A stretch of 64,000 nt of DNA from contig NC_019879.2 of the NCBI RefSeq assembly GCF_002234675.1, positions 4,336,619-4,400,618 of the forward strand, given 5' to 3'. Below the pieces are notes generated by a model. The model searched no databases. It had not been told where the DNA came from and worked only from the letters and a program-made list of their open reading frames with translations. How positions within the stretch are numbered: the first letter of the stretch is position 1; each line of letters starts with the position of its first letter. The position numbers and the translations under genes were made by a program. Positions 46,151 through 59,600 of this stretch are shown piece after piece. This DNA comes from Oryzias latipes (Eukaryota > Chordata > Actinopteri > Beloniformes > Adrianichthyidae).

Positions 46151-47764
46151 TGTGCTGCGTTCGGGAAAAAAAACCAAATGCACTTTCAGATCCACTCAAA
46201 CCTGCACTAAGACATGTAAAAGTTCACATAGATTATTAAATGTTTATATGTGAATAAACAAATATATGGTATTAATATTTACTAATTATTTTCTTTTAAA
46301 TATATAGTACAACTGATCCCTGCTGTCGGAGTTAAACTTTTCAAGCTGCAAGTGAACGCAGCACAGTCTCGTAACATCAAAGCGGTATTAAAGTGTCTGA
46401 TCACAGACAATAGGTTAAAAAATATGAAGTGATGTTTATGCCACAACATTGCAAACAAAACTTACTAAGATGCAAATGAAAATGTTTAAAAAAAATGTGA
46501 AAACGAAACAAAATTTAAAAGCAAAAAAAAAATTAAAAATAGGAAGCAAAGAGAAAATACTTGAAAGCAAATATTTAATACTTTCATTTGCAACTTTTGC
46601 AAAGTTTTGTTTGCAATGTGGTGGCATATATGTCACTTAATAAAAGAACATTGTCACTGGTTCAATGGACTTATTAAAATACTCTGTCCATCCGGGCAGT
46701 TTACAAATTAAACTACATAATTACAAATTATTAATATCAGAGTGAAAATAGCAATTAAATGCAGCATAATGTTGAGATAAATAAATAAAAGCTTAATTAA
46801 TAAAACATACTTACCAGGAGTACATTTGTAGTATTTTTTTTACTTTATTTAACATTTATGTCTATATTTTGTGTTTATTTTGACCACTTTTGTTTACCTT
46901 TATTCTTAAATTTTAAAAATACACTTTTGTTTTAAGTAAATTCTGACAAAGGAAATTCAAGCAATGTGGCAAATTTTAGAAAAGCTGGCTAAATCTGACA
47001 AAACTTTCAGCTGTAAACTTTATTTGCTGAAATTTTACAGCTGCTGCATACTTTAAAAAAAATCAGAATTTCTTAAACAGGTTTAATGTGTTTGCTCAAT
47101 TCGTTTTTCTTAATCGTTAGTCATATGCAAAATCACTGCACATTAAAGAATTTACAGCCCTTTCTTCTTGTAGTTTTATAATGCATAGATAATAAAAACC
47201 TACAATTTTGAAAATTGAAAGTTAATGTATCACAGCAAACTGACCAAATAAGCTCTTTTCAGTAAAATATCAGGTTTCTGAAAACTATCCACGGTTCTTT
47301 GCACTCAGTATTTGGTAGAGGTCCTTTCACAAATACAGCATCACTGCAAGTTAACCTTTTATCCACTTTTCAGCTAACATGCTTGCATACAGCACTCTGA
47401 ACCATTTGCTTGCTTAGCAATGACCTTTTGTGGCTTAGAGCAGCTATGAGGCTCAAAAAAGGTGTTTATTTACTGATTAGTTTGTAACTTTACGAGTTCC
47501 AATCTACATTTGACAATTCTGTATAAAAGTAATACATGTACTTTTTAATATGACTGTATGGGAAAATGTAACTTTTTAATCAAGCCGTTCAATTAGTTCA
47601 AGATGTATGCATTCAAACAGTTTGGACATAACTGAATGAACTGACATAATAATGTTGTTCGTGTGTATGGAAAACATTTATCTTATAAGACTATTTAAAA
47701 AAAAAAGCTTTTAATGTTTAATAGGAGATGGTGAAAGTGCAGATGAGCAGGGAAGGAGAATAGT
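46151..47764. other. stam2-cacnb4 intergenic DNA
   Basis: Very AT-rich, with no gene recognised. A diverged inverted pair lies at 46440-46640 (CAACATTGCAAACAAAACTT with AAGTTTTGTTTGCAATGTGG), a possible small MITE. Confidence 0.5.
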
Positions 47765-47950
47765 ACGGAGCCCCTAAAGGGCCATTGATGAAAAAAACTT
47801 TTAAGTAAAAAAATTTTTTTGAACTAAAAAAATAAAATAAACAACTAACTGGTGCGCACCCGTTAGTTTTTTGTTTTTGTTTTGTTTTTAAGTTAAAAAA
47901 AAAAATTTTACATTAATTTTTTTTCATCAATGGCCCTTAAGGTGCTCCGT
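47765..47950. mobile_element. 186-bp hairpin MITE, hAT-type target duplication
   Basis: Starts ACGGAGCCCCTAAAGGGCCA and ends TGGCCCTTAAGGTGCTCCGT, near-perfect inverted ends, flanked by an exact 8-bp duplication AGAATAGT (47757-47764 and 47951-47958). The interior is an A/T-rich hairpin. Confidence 0.88.
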
Positions 47951-47971
47951 AGAATAGTAATTAAGATATTC

Positions 47972-48488
47972 TGTCATGACTGGCTAGGCAGACCCAGATG
48001 CTGGAACCCGGAATGATGACAGGAGGTGAGTTATGGCAAGAAGTGGGTTTATTGATTCAGCTGGTGATGTAATCTTGGTACGGCAGGGAGGCGACGTGGC
48101 TGGAGGGAGTCCGGGGATCTGAACACCAGACGAGGACAGGAGGTACCGCCGGACCGTGGCGTAAGACGTGGCTTGATGTTCGACCAAAGGCTCCACTGAG
48201 AAGGTGAGTTTCAGGAGGGTTTCTGCTCGGCGAATCAGCTTTGCCGTCCACTCGTGGGAGTAGGTATTCCTGGAACAGGACAAGAGGTTCGTGAGACGAA
48301 GACGAGGGATTCTTAACATGAGACGAACAGAAGCCAGACTAAGCACCATTAGAGGCAACGAACTCGCGTTGAATACTGGTCCTGGAGCTCCTTATGAAGA
48401 TCTGGCAGGCTGATGAGTAGAGTGGCAGCTGCGGTGAATTAGGCCAAGCAGAGGGGAGAGGGGGGAGTCTGACAGAGGCACCATGACA
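47972..48488 (-). mobile_element. probable solo LTR
   Basis: 517-bp unit with TG...CA boundaries (TGTCATG at one end, CATGACA at the other) and a perfect 5-bp target duplication TATTC (47967-47971 and 48489-48493). This is the signature of an LTR left after internal recombination. No internal gag/pol region is present. The 124-codon minus frame inside it is not a gene. The family is likely Ty3/gypsy-like, which is inference. Confidence 0.7.
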
Positions 48489-48493
48489 TATTC

Positions 48494-50442
48494 AAACTGA
48501 AAGAAAATTCAAAGCAGAGAATGTCAAAACTCCTGCCTTTGGAAATGTGGGCAGGGAGGACTAAACACTTACCGTTTACTTTTTCCCCCAAATGCAAACC
48601 AAAAATTAACTTTATAAACCACAGCATACTTGTTTCAAATTCTATATCTTCATTTTTATTTCAAAGAATATTTGTGAGTTTGCTCCATTACAAAAGTATT
48701 TTTAAAATACTAGATCAAAGAATTTTTCCAGAAATATCTTAAATATACAGCATTATACATGTCTGAAGAATGGAGGGATAGAAGTTGCTTGCCGAAGTCG
48801 CATCTATGTTATTGCATTTCTATTGACAACCAAAAAAAACAAAAACAAGGCATTCAATGGCAAGTAGCTGTGACCAAAGCCAAGTTGCAACTTTAATCAA
48901 TAATAAATCCAAGTATTTTACATCTAATATACAACGTACTTAATTAGAATGATAAATGCAAATATATAAACAAATCTGGTTAAAATGATAAATGGGTGAG
49001 CTACACCAATCCTGTTTTAATATCCCATCTTACAAAACAGCTCGTTTTCTGTGTCTTCAACATGTTTCTAAACATTTTTGTTTACATTTTACCAAAAAAG
49101 AACAATAATAAAGACGCAGTTTTGAAAATTATGCATGTATATAGATCTCTTTCTTTAAATACATAGATTATAAATCAAAATTGGAACTAAATCTGTGAAA
49201 CTTTGCATCTTTAAACAAATGTGGAATTTACCAGCTTCCACCGGCTAGAAGAGTTTCCACACAAAGAATTCAGATGCTTTAACCGTTTGAAGATGCAGCA
49301 TTTTGTCAGCCTCACACACGCACACACACACACCCACACACACAAAGACTGATAATCATTTACCCTAAAATGTACACAACCCGTTACTTTATCAAAGAAA
49401 CTAAGATGGGAAGGTCTAACACACAAATATGGAAGAAACACAAACGCATACCGCACACGCTCTGACACACTTGACTTAAATATCTGAAATAAAACTACAA
49501 CATGTAAAGCAGTGAGTGATGGACGCCTATTTCTGAGCCTATTACACCAGTATAACTCTTGCACATTCATACAGTATCTCAGCACCACACAATGCACAGA
49601 GTATTTGCAGTGATGGTTGAGGTACAAAAAAAAAAAAAAAAAAAAAAGGGAGCAATTAAGGTCATTGGAAGGTAAGAGCAATGTGATTTTACTTTGTTTT
49701 CCCCTTTTCCAGATGGAGTTTAGAAGGAGAATCAAGTCAGAAAAGGTGGAGATCACAATGATTCATGAGAAATAAGGGGAATCTGACCCATCAATGTGCA
49801 CAAAAAAAAATGTTTTTTTTAAAATAAATCTTGGTATCGACTGATCCCCATCAGGGCTGTTTGCTCTGGATTTCATTCAAGCTAGTTGTACCTTTGAACA
49901 TCTGATAGAAGACAGTTCAGGTGTGAATGGCTTATGTCCTGCAGGACTTAAACGACTATCTAGTGATGCCATGTGTTTGGTTTGTGTCCAGTGTTCAAAG
50001 CTCAGAACAACAAAGACTAAAAGCTGATGTCATCTTAATGATCATTGGGAAGAACATGACAACAAAAAAGATACGAGTAATTCAAATGCGGAATTCTTTT
50101 AAAAGAAATTTAGAAATACCACATCAATTCAACTGTAAATGAATCTAAATTTCAAAAATCAATGCTTAGTCCACATACTTGCTGATCCATGAAAACCAAC
50201 TTTTCTCATTTGAAGGACAGAAGGAAACACCTGGAATCAGGTTTAAGCCCTGTGCACACAGTGGCACAGCAGACTATAGTGTTACAGACAAACGTGGATG
50301 ATAAAAGTTCAGCATTGTGGTTTGTCCAGTTTGACAGAGAAATAAGGCCAAAGGGAATCATCCGACAATGTCATACAAGCTCTCAAAACCAAAACCACTA
50401 GCTGGTATAGATAAAGATGCAGGGAGAATGGCGGTCAGAGGT
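48494..50442 (-). other. stam2: stam2 3' UTR and downstream DNA
   Basis: Downstream of the stam2 stop. AATAAA at about 48655 and ATTAAA near 48892 on the minus strand are candidate polyadenylation signals. A CA repeat (49311-49345) and an A20 run (49627-49647) occur here. The 181-codon frame at 49211-49756 lies in this presumptive UTR and lacks domain features. Confidence 0.5.
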
Positions 50443-50620
50443 TTACAGCAGGGGTTGCTGATAATACGTCGCCTGCTGCTGCTGGGGGACCTGGTGAGGA
50501 GGCCCGACTACAGGATGGTTGACTGGAGGCATGTTAGAGTTTGGATAGGCCGACATATCCATGGCCACGCCTGCATGGTGTGCGTAAGGAGCTTGGTTCA
50601 TGTACTGAGAGTTCATCCCA
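50443..50620 (-). CDS. stam2: stam2 exon 14 (C-terminus, stop)
   Basis: 58 residues plus stop: [20 protein letters not shown] to [13 protein letters not shown]. Acceptor TTTCTAACAG; the first base completes a Ser codon split with exon 13. Confidence 0.95.
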
Positions 50621-53600
50621 CTGTTAGAAAGAACAAACACAAAGAGGAAAATTTGGGATAATGGTTAAATGGTTGAGTGGGACCTGGCTGCAGACGAGAT
50701 GGCACCTGACTGACATCCTTGGCCACAAGTTTAAAACATACGTTAACCGCCAAAGTGTTCAAAACTGTAAAAAAAAAAAAAAACTTTTATTAAAGCTTTT
50801 TAAAAAGGGAAAACAAATGTACCGTAAATTCCGGACTACACAGCGCACCCGATTATTAGCCGCACCCACCCATTTTCACGCGTTTAACTAATTTTATACA
50901 TACACAAGCCGCGTCGGGGTACAAGCCGCATGAATTAGGCAACATTGTCATCCTGGCGGATCACTTCCTGACTCTGAGTGTAAGTGTGATTTATTAGCAC
51001 ACAGTGGGTGGAGTCAGTTTTGCCTCAGGCTCATGTATTTGAGTCTATCTGCATCTGCCAAACAGTATGCACCTCTATTCTGTTCACAAGTTCCTCAGTT
51101 ATGGTTTTTATTTAATTTATTTTTTTTAACTTATTGACAATCTAGGTATCATACATAAAATTACAAACAGTAACCATATAATCAACATTACATCCCTCAG
51201 TTATGATGAGGAAATTTACATCCGCGATCCCCCATTTCCCATGAGTCTTAGGGGCTAAAGGCGGGGCCAACGCCCGGCTCGCCATTCTGTTGTACGTGTT
51301 TAAGAATGAGCAAGTATCAGCAGTTCATGGAGGGGTGAACGGGAAAAGCTCTCCTTCCGCTTGTGTCGCGGCAGCGTTATGGGAGTAACAGGCCTGGTTA
51401 AAAAACACGCTAGTAAAATAAAGCGCGCGCCTCCTCGCGGCGGCGCGTGGGTCAGAAGTTTCCTTCCACAACAAACACTTGCTCCGCGGACGCCTCGAGT
51501 AAGCCCTGGCTGCAGCCTGCAGAATGGCTCGACGCCTCCGCGCTACCGCGCGCTCCTTGTCTCCCCTTCCTATCTACTCCGACACCTCTGGCCAGGGCGG
51601 CTTCAAGGAGGAGCGCTTCGTCCCCATTGCGCCGGTGAACGGAGCAAATCGTGTCTGTGCAGAGCAACGTTTTGTGTATGAGGGGCGGATGCGTTGTTAC
51701 GTGTGGGAGCCTTCAGACTGCCATCGGCCCCGCAGCTCAATCAGCAGGAGAAGATGTCTCCAGCTCACACGCAGGCTGTGAGCGTTTCAATGCAAAACTC
51801 CGCTCAGTCCTTAATAACCGTTAAAACGATCACGTCAATTTGTGTTTCCAGTCGTGTCCCGAAAAAATAAAGGCTGATATTATTGCCACATATTTACGTG
51901 CAGCCAGCCGAGTCACTATGACTCAGAGGTAAATGCACTCCTGAGCATGCGCTGTTCTCTCCGTCACGCAGCTGACCGGCTTTTCCAAACCCGTTGGTGA
52001 TTTTTTCACGCTGCTTTTAACGATTGCTTTTAACTTGAAAGCTTCATCATATTGTAGCGGCGATCACGTGCACGTTGGGTCTAATGGCACCAAAGGATTC
52101 TGGGATGCGGCTGGACATGCGTGTTTCGTTTTGTTGAACCATGACTGAAGTGTCTAAGACCTGAAGTGAGGTCCATGCTGTTTGGCTGCTCAGAGGTGTG
52201 TTGAAAAATAAATGACTCGTGTTTGATGTTAGAGAATTCAAACCATTCACAGTGTCCGAAAATACGTACACGGCGGCCGCCAATAAAATCCATAAATTAG
52301 CCGCGTCACTGAATAAGCCACACCGCTGTAAGCGCAGGAAAAAAGTAGCGGCTTGTAGTCCGGAAATTACGGTAACTGTTTGGGTTGCCAGTTAAAATAA
52401 CGGGTTTTTTTGAGTGACATGAAGGGACGTAAAGTTCTGGCCAGTGATGTCTGCAGCCAGCTCCTCCTGATTTGATATGATTGAATTAGCCTCGACGTCA
52501 GTGGCGGATGGGCAGTCACTGACCTCATGTACATGGGCTGAGCAGCTGAGATGTTGGGGGGCAAGGACTGTAGAGGTCCAGGCTGGTCACTGTAGGGTTG
52601 TGCAGGAGGGGCCTGCTGCATTCCTGTAGTCATGTAGGGGGCACTAGGTGGTCCAATGTAACCCTGGGGGCGGGGGGACAAAAAAAAAAAAAGAACAAAG
52701 TTTGAGTTAATGCTTAAGGAATAATCATTCTATTTTCTTTGATTAAATGAGAAGAAAGACCAGTTAATTGATCTCTTAGCTAAGGACATAAACAGAATAG
52801 GGACAACCCATTATAAAAATGAAAAATACCCTTTATAGTTTAAGCTTTTACCGTTTGATTCAAATTTTTTTTTAAACTAAAGGTTATGATGATAAACTGC
52901 TAGTGATTTACACACTTTTGCAGTAGCTAAGCTATACAGAACTTCATCTAATAAACCAAGAGAAGGAAAATGAACTGCAAACCATCAGTCAGTAAGTAGA
53001 AAAAGTCACAATAATCGCCTTGAATCTAAGCACCAAACTAGAGCATCGTTGACCGTTTGGTATTTTGATCACAAACTCCAACCGAATCTCAAATTACACA
53101 GAATTGCACAAACGAAAAACCAGTAATAATATACTTCAACATCAATCAATAAATCAATTCAGTCCCATATACTGGACACATTTCTAAATGTCTGAGAAGA
53201 GATAAAAATACATGATTGATGTCAGAAACACAGCATCCACAAAGGGAAAAAACAATGTAAAAAACGTTTTAAAAAAAAAAAAATTAAGGGGTTGTTGAAT
53301 AAATATTGAACCTAATTTTAAATAGGAGAAAAAAACATTTTTGTCCACTTTTGTGGATTTGTCGTGTGTGTTCACACAAATAGACCACATTGTCCTGTGT
53401 GTATGTATGGCTGAGCCAAAATCACAGACAGTTTTAAATGAGAAAAAAGTTCCCAACAAACCAACCGTCAAGTAAGAATACACAAACTTCAGTTATTGGT
53501 TTTATTGAACATTTATAGTCAATCTCGGTTGGAATCCACATTTAAATAATGCATGACCTCCACAGCCTCCATTGATTCAACACATGTGACCCGAGAGAAA

Positions 53601-56600
53601 AATATGGAGTTAATTCAGTCTCAGTAATCAGAAATGCACACAACCGGTTTCACAAATACACACGCACTGATTCACAAATGTAATTTTACGCAAACGTGCA
53701 ATATTCATTTGGAAATGCAAACGTTGTGTTTCACAAATGCACACCCTGTGTTTCACACATGTACAATAAGTGTTTCTCACAAATGTGCACACTGTGTTTC
53801 ACAAAAACACAATATATTTTTCAGAAATTCACAATCAATTTTTTAGAAATGCATAATAGATGCTTCACATAGATGCTTCAATCAAACTCATCAGCAAAGC
53901 TGCAAAAAGTCTAAGAAGCCATTTGATTGTCTGAAAGCGAGCACGCCTGCTTTGCTGATGAGTTTGATTGACAGATTCATCAGCCAATGGTGACAGTAGT
54001 TGACCAGCAGCGTGAAGGGAGTCTCAATATTCACCACAGAAAAATCTCTCACAAATGTGGGGAGATTCACAAATGAGAGCGGGTTTGGTAATGCACATTC
54101 TAAAATTTGCACAATATGTGAGTTCATATTACAAGTATACATAAAACTGATGTTTGTGAAGAATCTATTATGCATTTCTGAAAAATTGATTGTGAATTTC
54201 TGAAAAAATATATTGTGTTTTTGTGAAACACAGCGTGCACATTTGTGAGAAACACTTATTGTGGATGTGTGAAACATAACGTGTGCATTTCCAAATTAAT
54301 ATTGCACGTTTATGTAAAATTACATTTGTGAATCATTTCTGATTATTGAGACTGAATTAACTCCATAGAAAAAGGCCTCTGTACAACCCTGAGAATTGAT
54401 ATTTGATTGTTTTAAAGCTGAAATGCACATTAAAACACTTGAAGTATGACTTGCTGCCAAAAAACCTCAAAAACAAAACAACCCGAAATGCTCATCATTC
54501 TAACGGAATTGCTATTTCAATAAGTCAAGTTCAAGAGTTTATTTTGGTTTTAGGTAATTTTTTAATTCTTTTTCTTTTATGTCAAAGATTTGACAAAAAT
54601 TTTAAAATAAACATTTCGTGTTGAATTGGATATTGAATCAAATCATGCAGATAGGTGTAATTTAATGTTTTATCATGTTTATCATTTATGTTTCACATCA
54701 GGACTTGGTTTCTTACACTTTTCATTTTACGTTTTTCCTCTCCAGTTCCATTAAATAATGACTTGATTTGGCTTCAACTCACAATGCTAAAGTTCCACTC
54801 AGATCATCTTTTGTAAAAGTGCCCCAGTGGTCTTTTAATTATTCTATTTTTAGCCAAAAAAAAAAAAAAACTCATTTTCTGCAGAGCGGCAGGAATTCAC
54901 TCGATACTCGCCTCTGAGTTGTGGGCAGGACTGTGGTAGTAAGCTCGCCCCCACTTCCCGTCACCCATCTGTTTACACGCTCTCCTGCTAGCTTACAGCC
55001 CCTTTACAACCCCAACCTTACATTAGCAGTGCAACAAAAATGGTGATTATTATAGGAGCTATTCAGATGTACAGTTTAGATCCTGATTCCAGCTCAGACG
55101 AGGAAAACAAAGACGTCCATGGATCTGTCTCTCTGCAAGTGGAATGGAGCAGAGAAGGGGGCTTTTGGCCAGCCCAGCGTATTTTCTACATAACAAACAT
55201 ACTTGTCTGCTCCTGATTCACACCGATTTGAATGAGGAATTACTTAAGAAGGCAATTTTGAGCCCAATTGTCAAAAACACAATTTTCATCAGAGTGGGTT
55301 TTTAAGACGGCATGAGGGTCTGATCAAAAACATCCTTCGTGGACAATGTTCAAAAAGTATTAAGGGGCCCATGCCATTCAAAACAGTTTTTTTTTTTTAG
55401 CTTTTAAGAATATCTTTGGGAAAAGAAACCCAAAAGCTGTATTTTGATCTGTTCACATATTTCTGAGCATTCCTCTAAAAAAACCTGCTCTCTGAGCACC
55501 AGCCCCCACCAACAAATAAACCAGGGTTCTCACGAGCTGACGTCGGCCAGTGAGAACAGCCCCTTCCAGGAAGAGTCAGCGCCGCCCCCAGACTAACACC
55601 AGCACATGCCCACTTTTTTCCACGGAGCTAGAGGTGTTTGGCGAAAACTCTTTCCTTTTCTATGCACAATATGAACATCTACCTTAGCAAAAGGTCGAGA
55701 CGCAGATAAGCTGCCGAGACAGGCATGACGTCATGAAATGGGCGACACCCCCCAAGGAGAGAAAGGCTGGGCCTCTGCAGCGAGTTAACCGGTTGTCCGA
55801 GACAACCAGATTTCATTTTGGTATTTTTCGATTATTTTTCCAAGTTTCAAGGGTTAGTTTTTGGCAACCTCTGAATTGAGACGTATGCAGCAAATTCCTT
55901 CCACTGACAAACGAAGTGCGTGCATGCTAGCGAATCCTTTCTGTTTCTACATGCGCAATTTTCAATAAAGATTATTCAAATGAAGGTGTCGAACAACAGT
56001 CCCTGGCGCGACTCCAAAACACGCAAAAAGATTTAAAACACAATCATAAAACACTATAACTTTCACTCATAACAGAACAGACTAACATGAGCTGAAAAAA
56101 AACTTTCCATGGGATTGATGAGATATTTTAAATTTTTACATCAGTCTTTGTATTTTATATTCTTTAAGCAACACTGATCAAAACCAAAGAAAAAAAAGAA
56201 CCAATTTATTTAAATCTATGTAAAGATACTAGTTATAAAGATATTAGTTTCAGGTTTTTGGCAATACTTTGTGTAACCAGATGCTTCAATATTTAGTAAA
56301 ATGTTTGTTTTTAATATTTAAAGAGTGTTTTAAATGTCCATCATAAGAGGCAGTTGATATTAGATGTATAGAAGAAATAAAGATGTAAGTATTGACATCT
56401 GAGTTGGTTTCGTTGCTATTGAATATTGGTATCCAAGGACAATCAAAAATTGGGGAGGACAACTAAGTTTACTTGCCAAGACAACCATTTTTTTCCCGTA
56501 TTTCTCGAGTCGTCTAACTTTTGGGTTGGAAAAGAACTCAAATTCAAATAAAAGTTTTTATTTTAAATCAGGGTTTTTTTGTGTGTGCCAAAAATAAATT

Positions 56601-59600
56601 ATATTATCATATCCATAGATATTGTTAACTATAAAAGGTTTAAGAATAGCACGATATAGGGCCTTTAAATATAGGCAGCTTAAAGGGAACATGTAGGTTT
56701 TTGTTCTGACCTGCATGGACATAGAAGAGCCAGCTGAAGCATACTGCGCCTGCATCTTGGGGTAGGTTGAATAGAAAGGAGCTTCGTTCATGAGTTTGTT
56801 GTAAAGTTCCAGAGCCTCCAGAACTTTCACATTCAGTTCTGACAACTCTGAGTGACTCCTGGAACAAAAACAAATATTTATTGAGCAGCAGTTCATATTT
56901 CAACTGGGATATTGTTACCAAAGCCACATCGGAAAAAAAAAAAAACCTGTCAATCCCTTGAAGCTTCTCATCAATCAGTGGGTTCATCTGTTCACATGAA
57001 GCTGTTCAATCAAAAAACAACAGATGGGGGAAGAAAACAAAATTTAAGAGAAGGCAGAAAAGCGTTACCAGTCAAACACAATGTGAGGAAATATAAGAAT
57101 ATACCTTCCAGCTGGAGCAGCTCTGCGGAGTCAGGAGTCGGATCAGCAGGATCTGCATTCCGTAGCAGTGCCAGGGTTCTGTCCATCTTCAACTGCAAAC
57201 AAAGAAAAAAAACCCACAGAGATTTGAGATAGTAATATAGTTTGAGAGAAGTAAATGAGACGCTTCAGAGGAACCAGATACCTCATCAATATAAACAGGC
57301 TCCGGCTCTACTTTGACATCATGATTTGTTTCCTCGGGAATGACTGTATTTTCAACAAAAGCAACTGTGAAGGAATCAGATTTAGATTTTAGTGACAGCC
57401 CACTGTCGGGTGTGTGTGTGTGTGTGTGTTTCCATGCATGCTGCTAAATCGACTACAGGTGTGGCAGTCAGCAGTCAGCTGAAAAAGCTTACCTGGCTCT
57501 GGCTCCGCATTCAGATTCGTTGAAACAAAGTTGGATGGGAAAAGACCAACTCCCTTGTGGTTCTCTCCTTTCCACCAGTTTGGATCACTGTAAATCAAAT
57601 CAAATCAACCTTTATTTGTGTAGCACTTTTACAACAACACATGTCACTCAAAGTGCTGTGCATAAAATACAATAAAATTTAAAAACAAGATGACAAGACA
57701 AACAGTGCCGACACCCCCCCCCACCCCCCAAACACACACAGACACAAAAGGTTAAGAACCTGACACCTGGCAAAGATTGCGTTTGCCCAAGCGGATGCAA
57801 CTGAACCAAGAACACAGTTTGACCGTTTAATTTTTGTCACGGTGGCAGCAGCAACAAGGAACCCGAAACAGTTTGATTTATGTCAAGTGTTTAGTTGACT
57901 AATGAGACATTGGATTAGATGTGTACAACAACTAGCACTTTTAACTAATAAATACATTTGAGGAAAATTAGATCTAGCGCCTTTGCTTGTAATCGTTTTA
58001 AGTTATATTTAATCAAATGTAACAGTCTATATTTATGCAGATTTAGTTACAACAAGGTGTTTATATTCCTTTTTAATTTTTAAAATGTGAGGTCAGTGTA
58101 TTTGCTATTTCCATCTTTACACGGTTATACGGTAAAGAATTACCTGTCATCCAAAATGATAATGAGTTCTCCAGCTTTGAAGGTCATTTCGTTATCTTCA
58201 GCTGCTTCGAAGTCGTAAAGTGCTCGCACCTTCCGGACCTCCTGCCCTCCACCACCATTAGAGTAGCTCGGTGGGTCAGAGGTTAGAGGTCGTGTCTCTG
58301 CTTGTTGCTTCTGCTCCTGCAGGGACAGCTCGATGGCTGGGTGGGTTAATTCAAAGAAAGGTAAAACAAAACAAAAAAGTTAACATATAAATTCACACAC
58401 ACTCATTGGATACATGTTTTCAAACTGTTGTCTTTTTTTAATTCGATGAATTAGACTGACATCAATGATAATGGAGCAACAGAGGAAATCTGGCATCCAG
58501 CTATACCTTTGGCAAGGTCGTCATCGTCTGATGGTTTGCTTACAGCCGGTGTGCTGACCTTTGTGGTGGAGCCCTGTGGTCAAAGACAGAAAGGTAAGGT
58601 CGCACATTTGAGTGGGTGCCTAAACACGCAGGTCAAAAACAAAGACCCAAAGCCCCCCCGAGTAGCACACAGAGTTCAGAGCTTTGCCACTGACACTCAT
58701 ACACGTAGATGGTAATACAACTGCTATAAGAAAAAACAGCTAAAGTTTGTAGGATTTTATTTCGGTTATTGTTAAATAGATGTTTGGCAGAGTCTTTTCT
58801 TCTTTGTGCAAGCCCTCAAATCAGAACAGCAAGAAGCAATTCAAAATCTTATCCCAAACCTGAAAGCACTTTTACAGCCTCTGCTGAGTGTGGCTGAATT
58901 CAAAAGGGAAAAATATCAGTCCTCAACTGACATTTATCTTCAGAAAAGAGGACGGGTCAAAGTAAATGCTGCGACAGCTTGAGTTCCCACTGCCTCCTGC
59001 TATTTGCTTATGAGAAGATGCCCGTTAAATGTCATCCCCGCTGCTTCGTGTGTCACCAGCCCTAGAGTGAGGCAAATCCGCTTACCCTTTCTCACAACAC
59101 ATAGTGCAGAACATTACAACAAGCATATGATGCACAGCTGGTGGCAAAACAATGAAAAATACTTCAAATGATTTGTACAGCACAAAGACACTTATTGAAG
59201 ACCCAGTCTGATAAAAACATATGATTTTGGTGTTAATGAATATGTTCTTGTAGCATTTTTATGATGATGGCAGACATATATTAAGAAAATTAAACTTAAA
59301 ATCGCATTTCTGACTATTTATACATTTCTCTGGCTTAAAACTGTACAGCTGGATAGCTACAATATTGCTCGCCACTTTTGTTGCACCGGCAATGTTAGGT
59401 TGGGGCTGAGAGGCTGTAAGTTAGCCGGAGAGAGTAAGCAGATGGGTGATGGGAAGTGGGGGCAGGGTTATTTCGCGCCAACAATCTTCAAGCAAACCTC
59501 AGAGGTGAATTTCTAATGAACTCTTGCGGCTCTGCAGAAACTGTCATTTTGGCAAACAAGGACATTATCATAACTAAAAGACAACTGGAGAAGCTTTTAA

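Larger units (their letters stand above)
52664..56710 (-). other. stam2: stam2 intron 12
   Basis: 4.0 kb with a foldback element (53603-54367), MITE-A copy 4 (54785-55303) and further repeat-like sequence at 55340-55990. No exon or gene recognised. Confidence 0.7.

Noticed and set aside
47984..48358. 124-codon minus-strand frame
   Set aside because: Falls inside the probable solo LTR. No retroelement or host protein motif was recognised.
49211..49756. 181-codon open frame on the minus strand
   Set aside because: It lies in the presumptive stam2 3' UTR. Composition follows the local sequence (including a CA repeat and a poly-T run), and it has no domain or splice support.
50368..50661. 97-codon plus-strand frame
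   Set aside because: Antisense shadow of stam2 exon 14.
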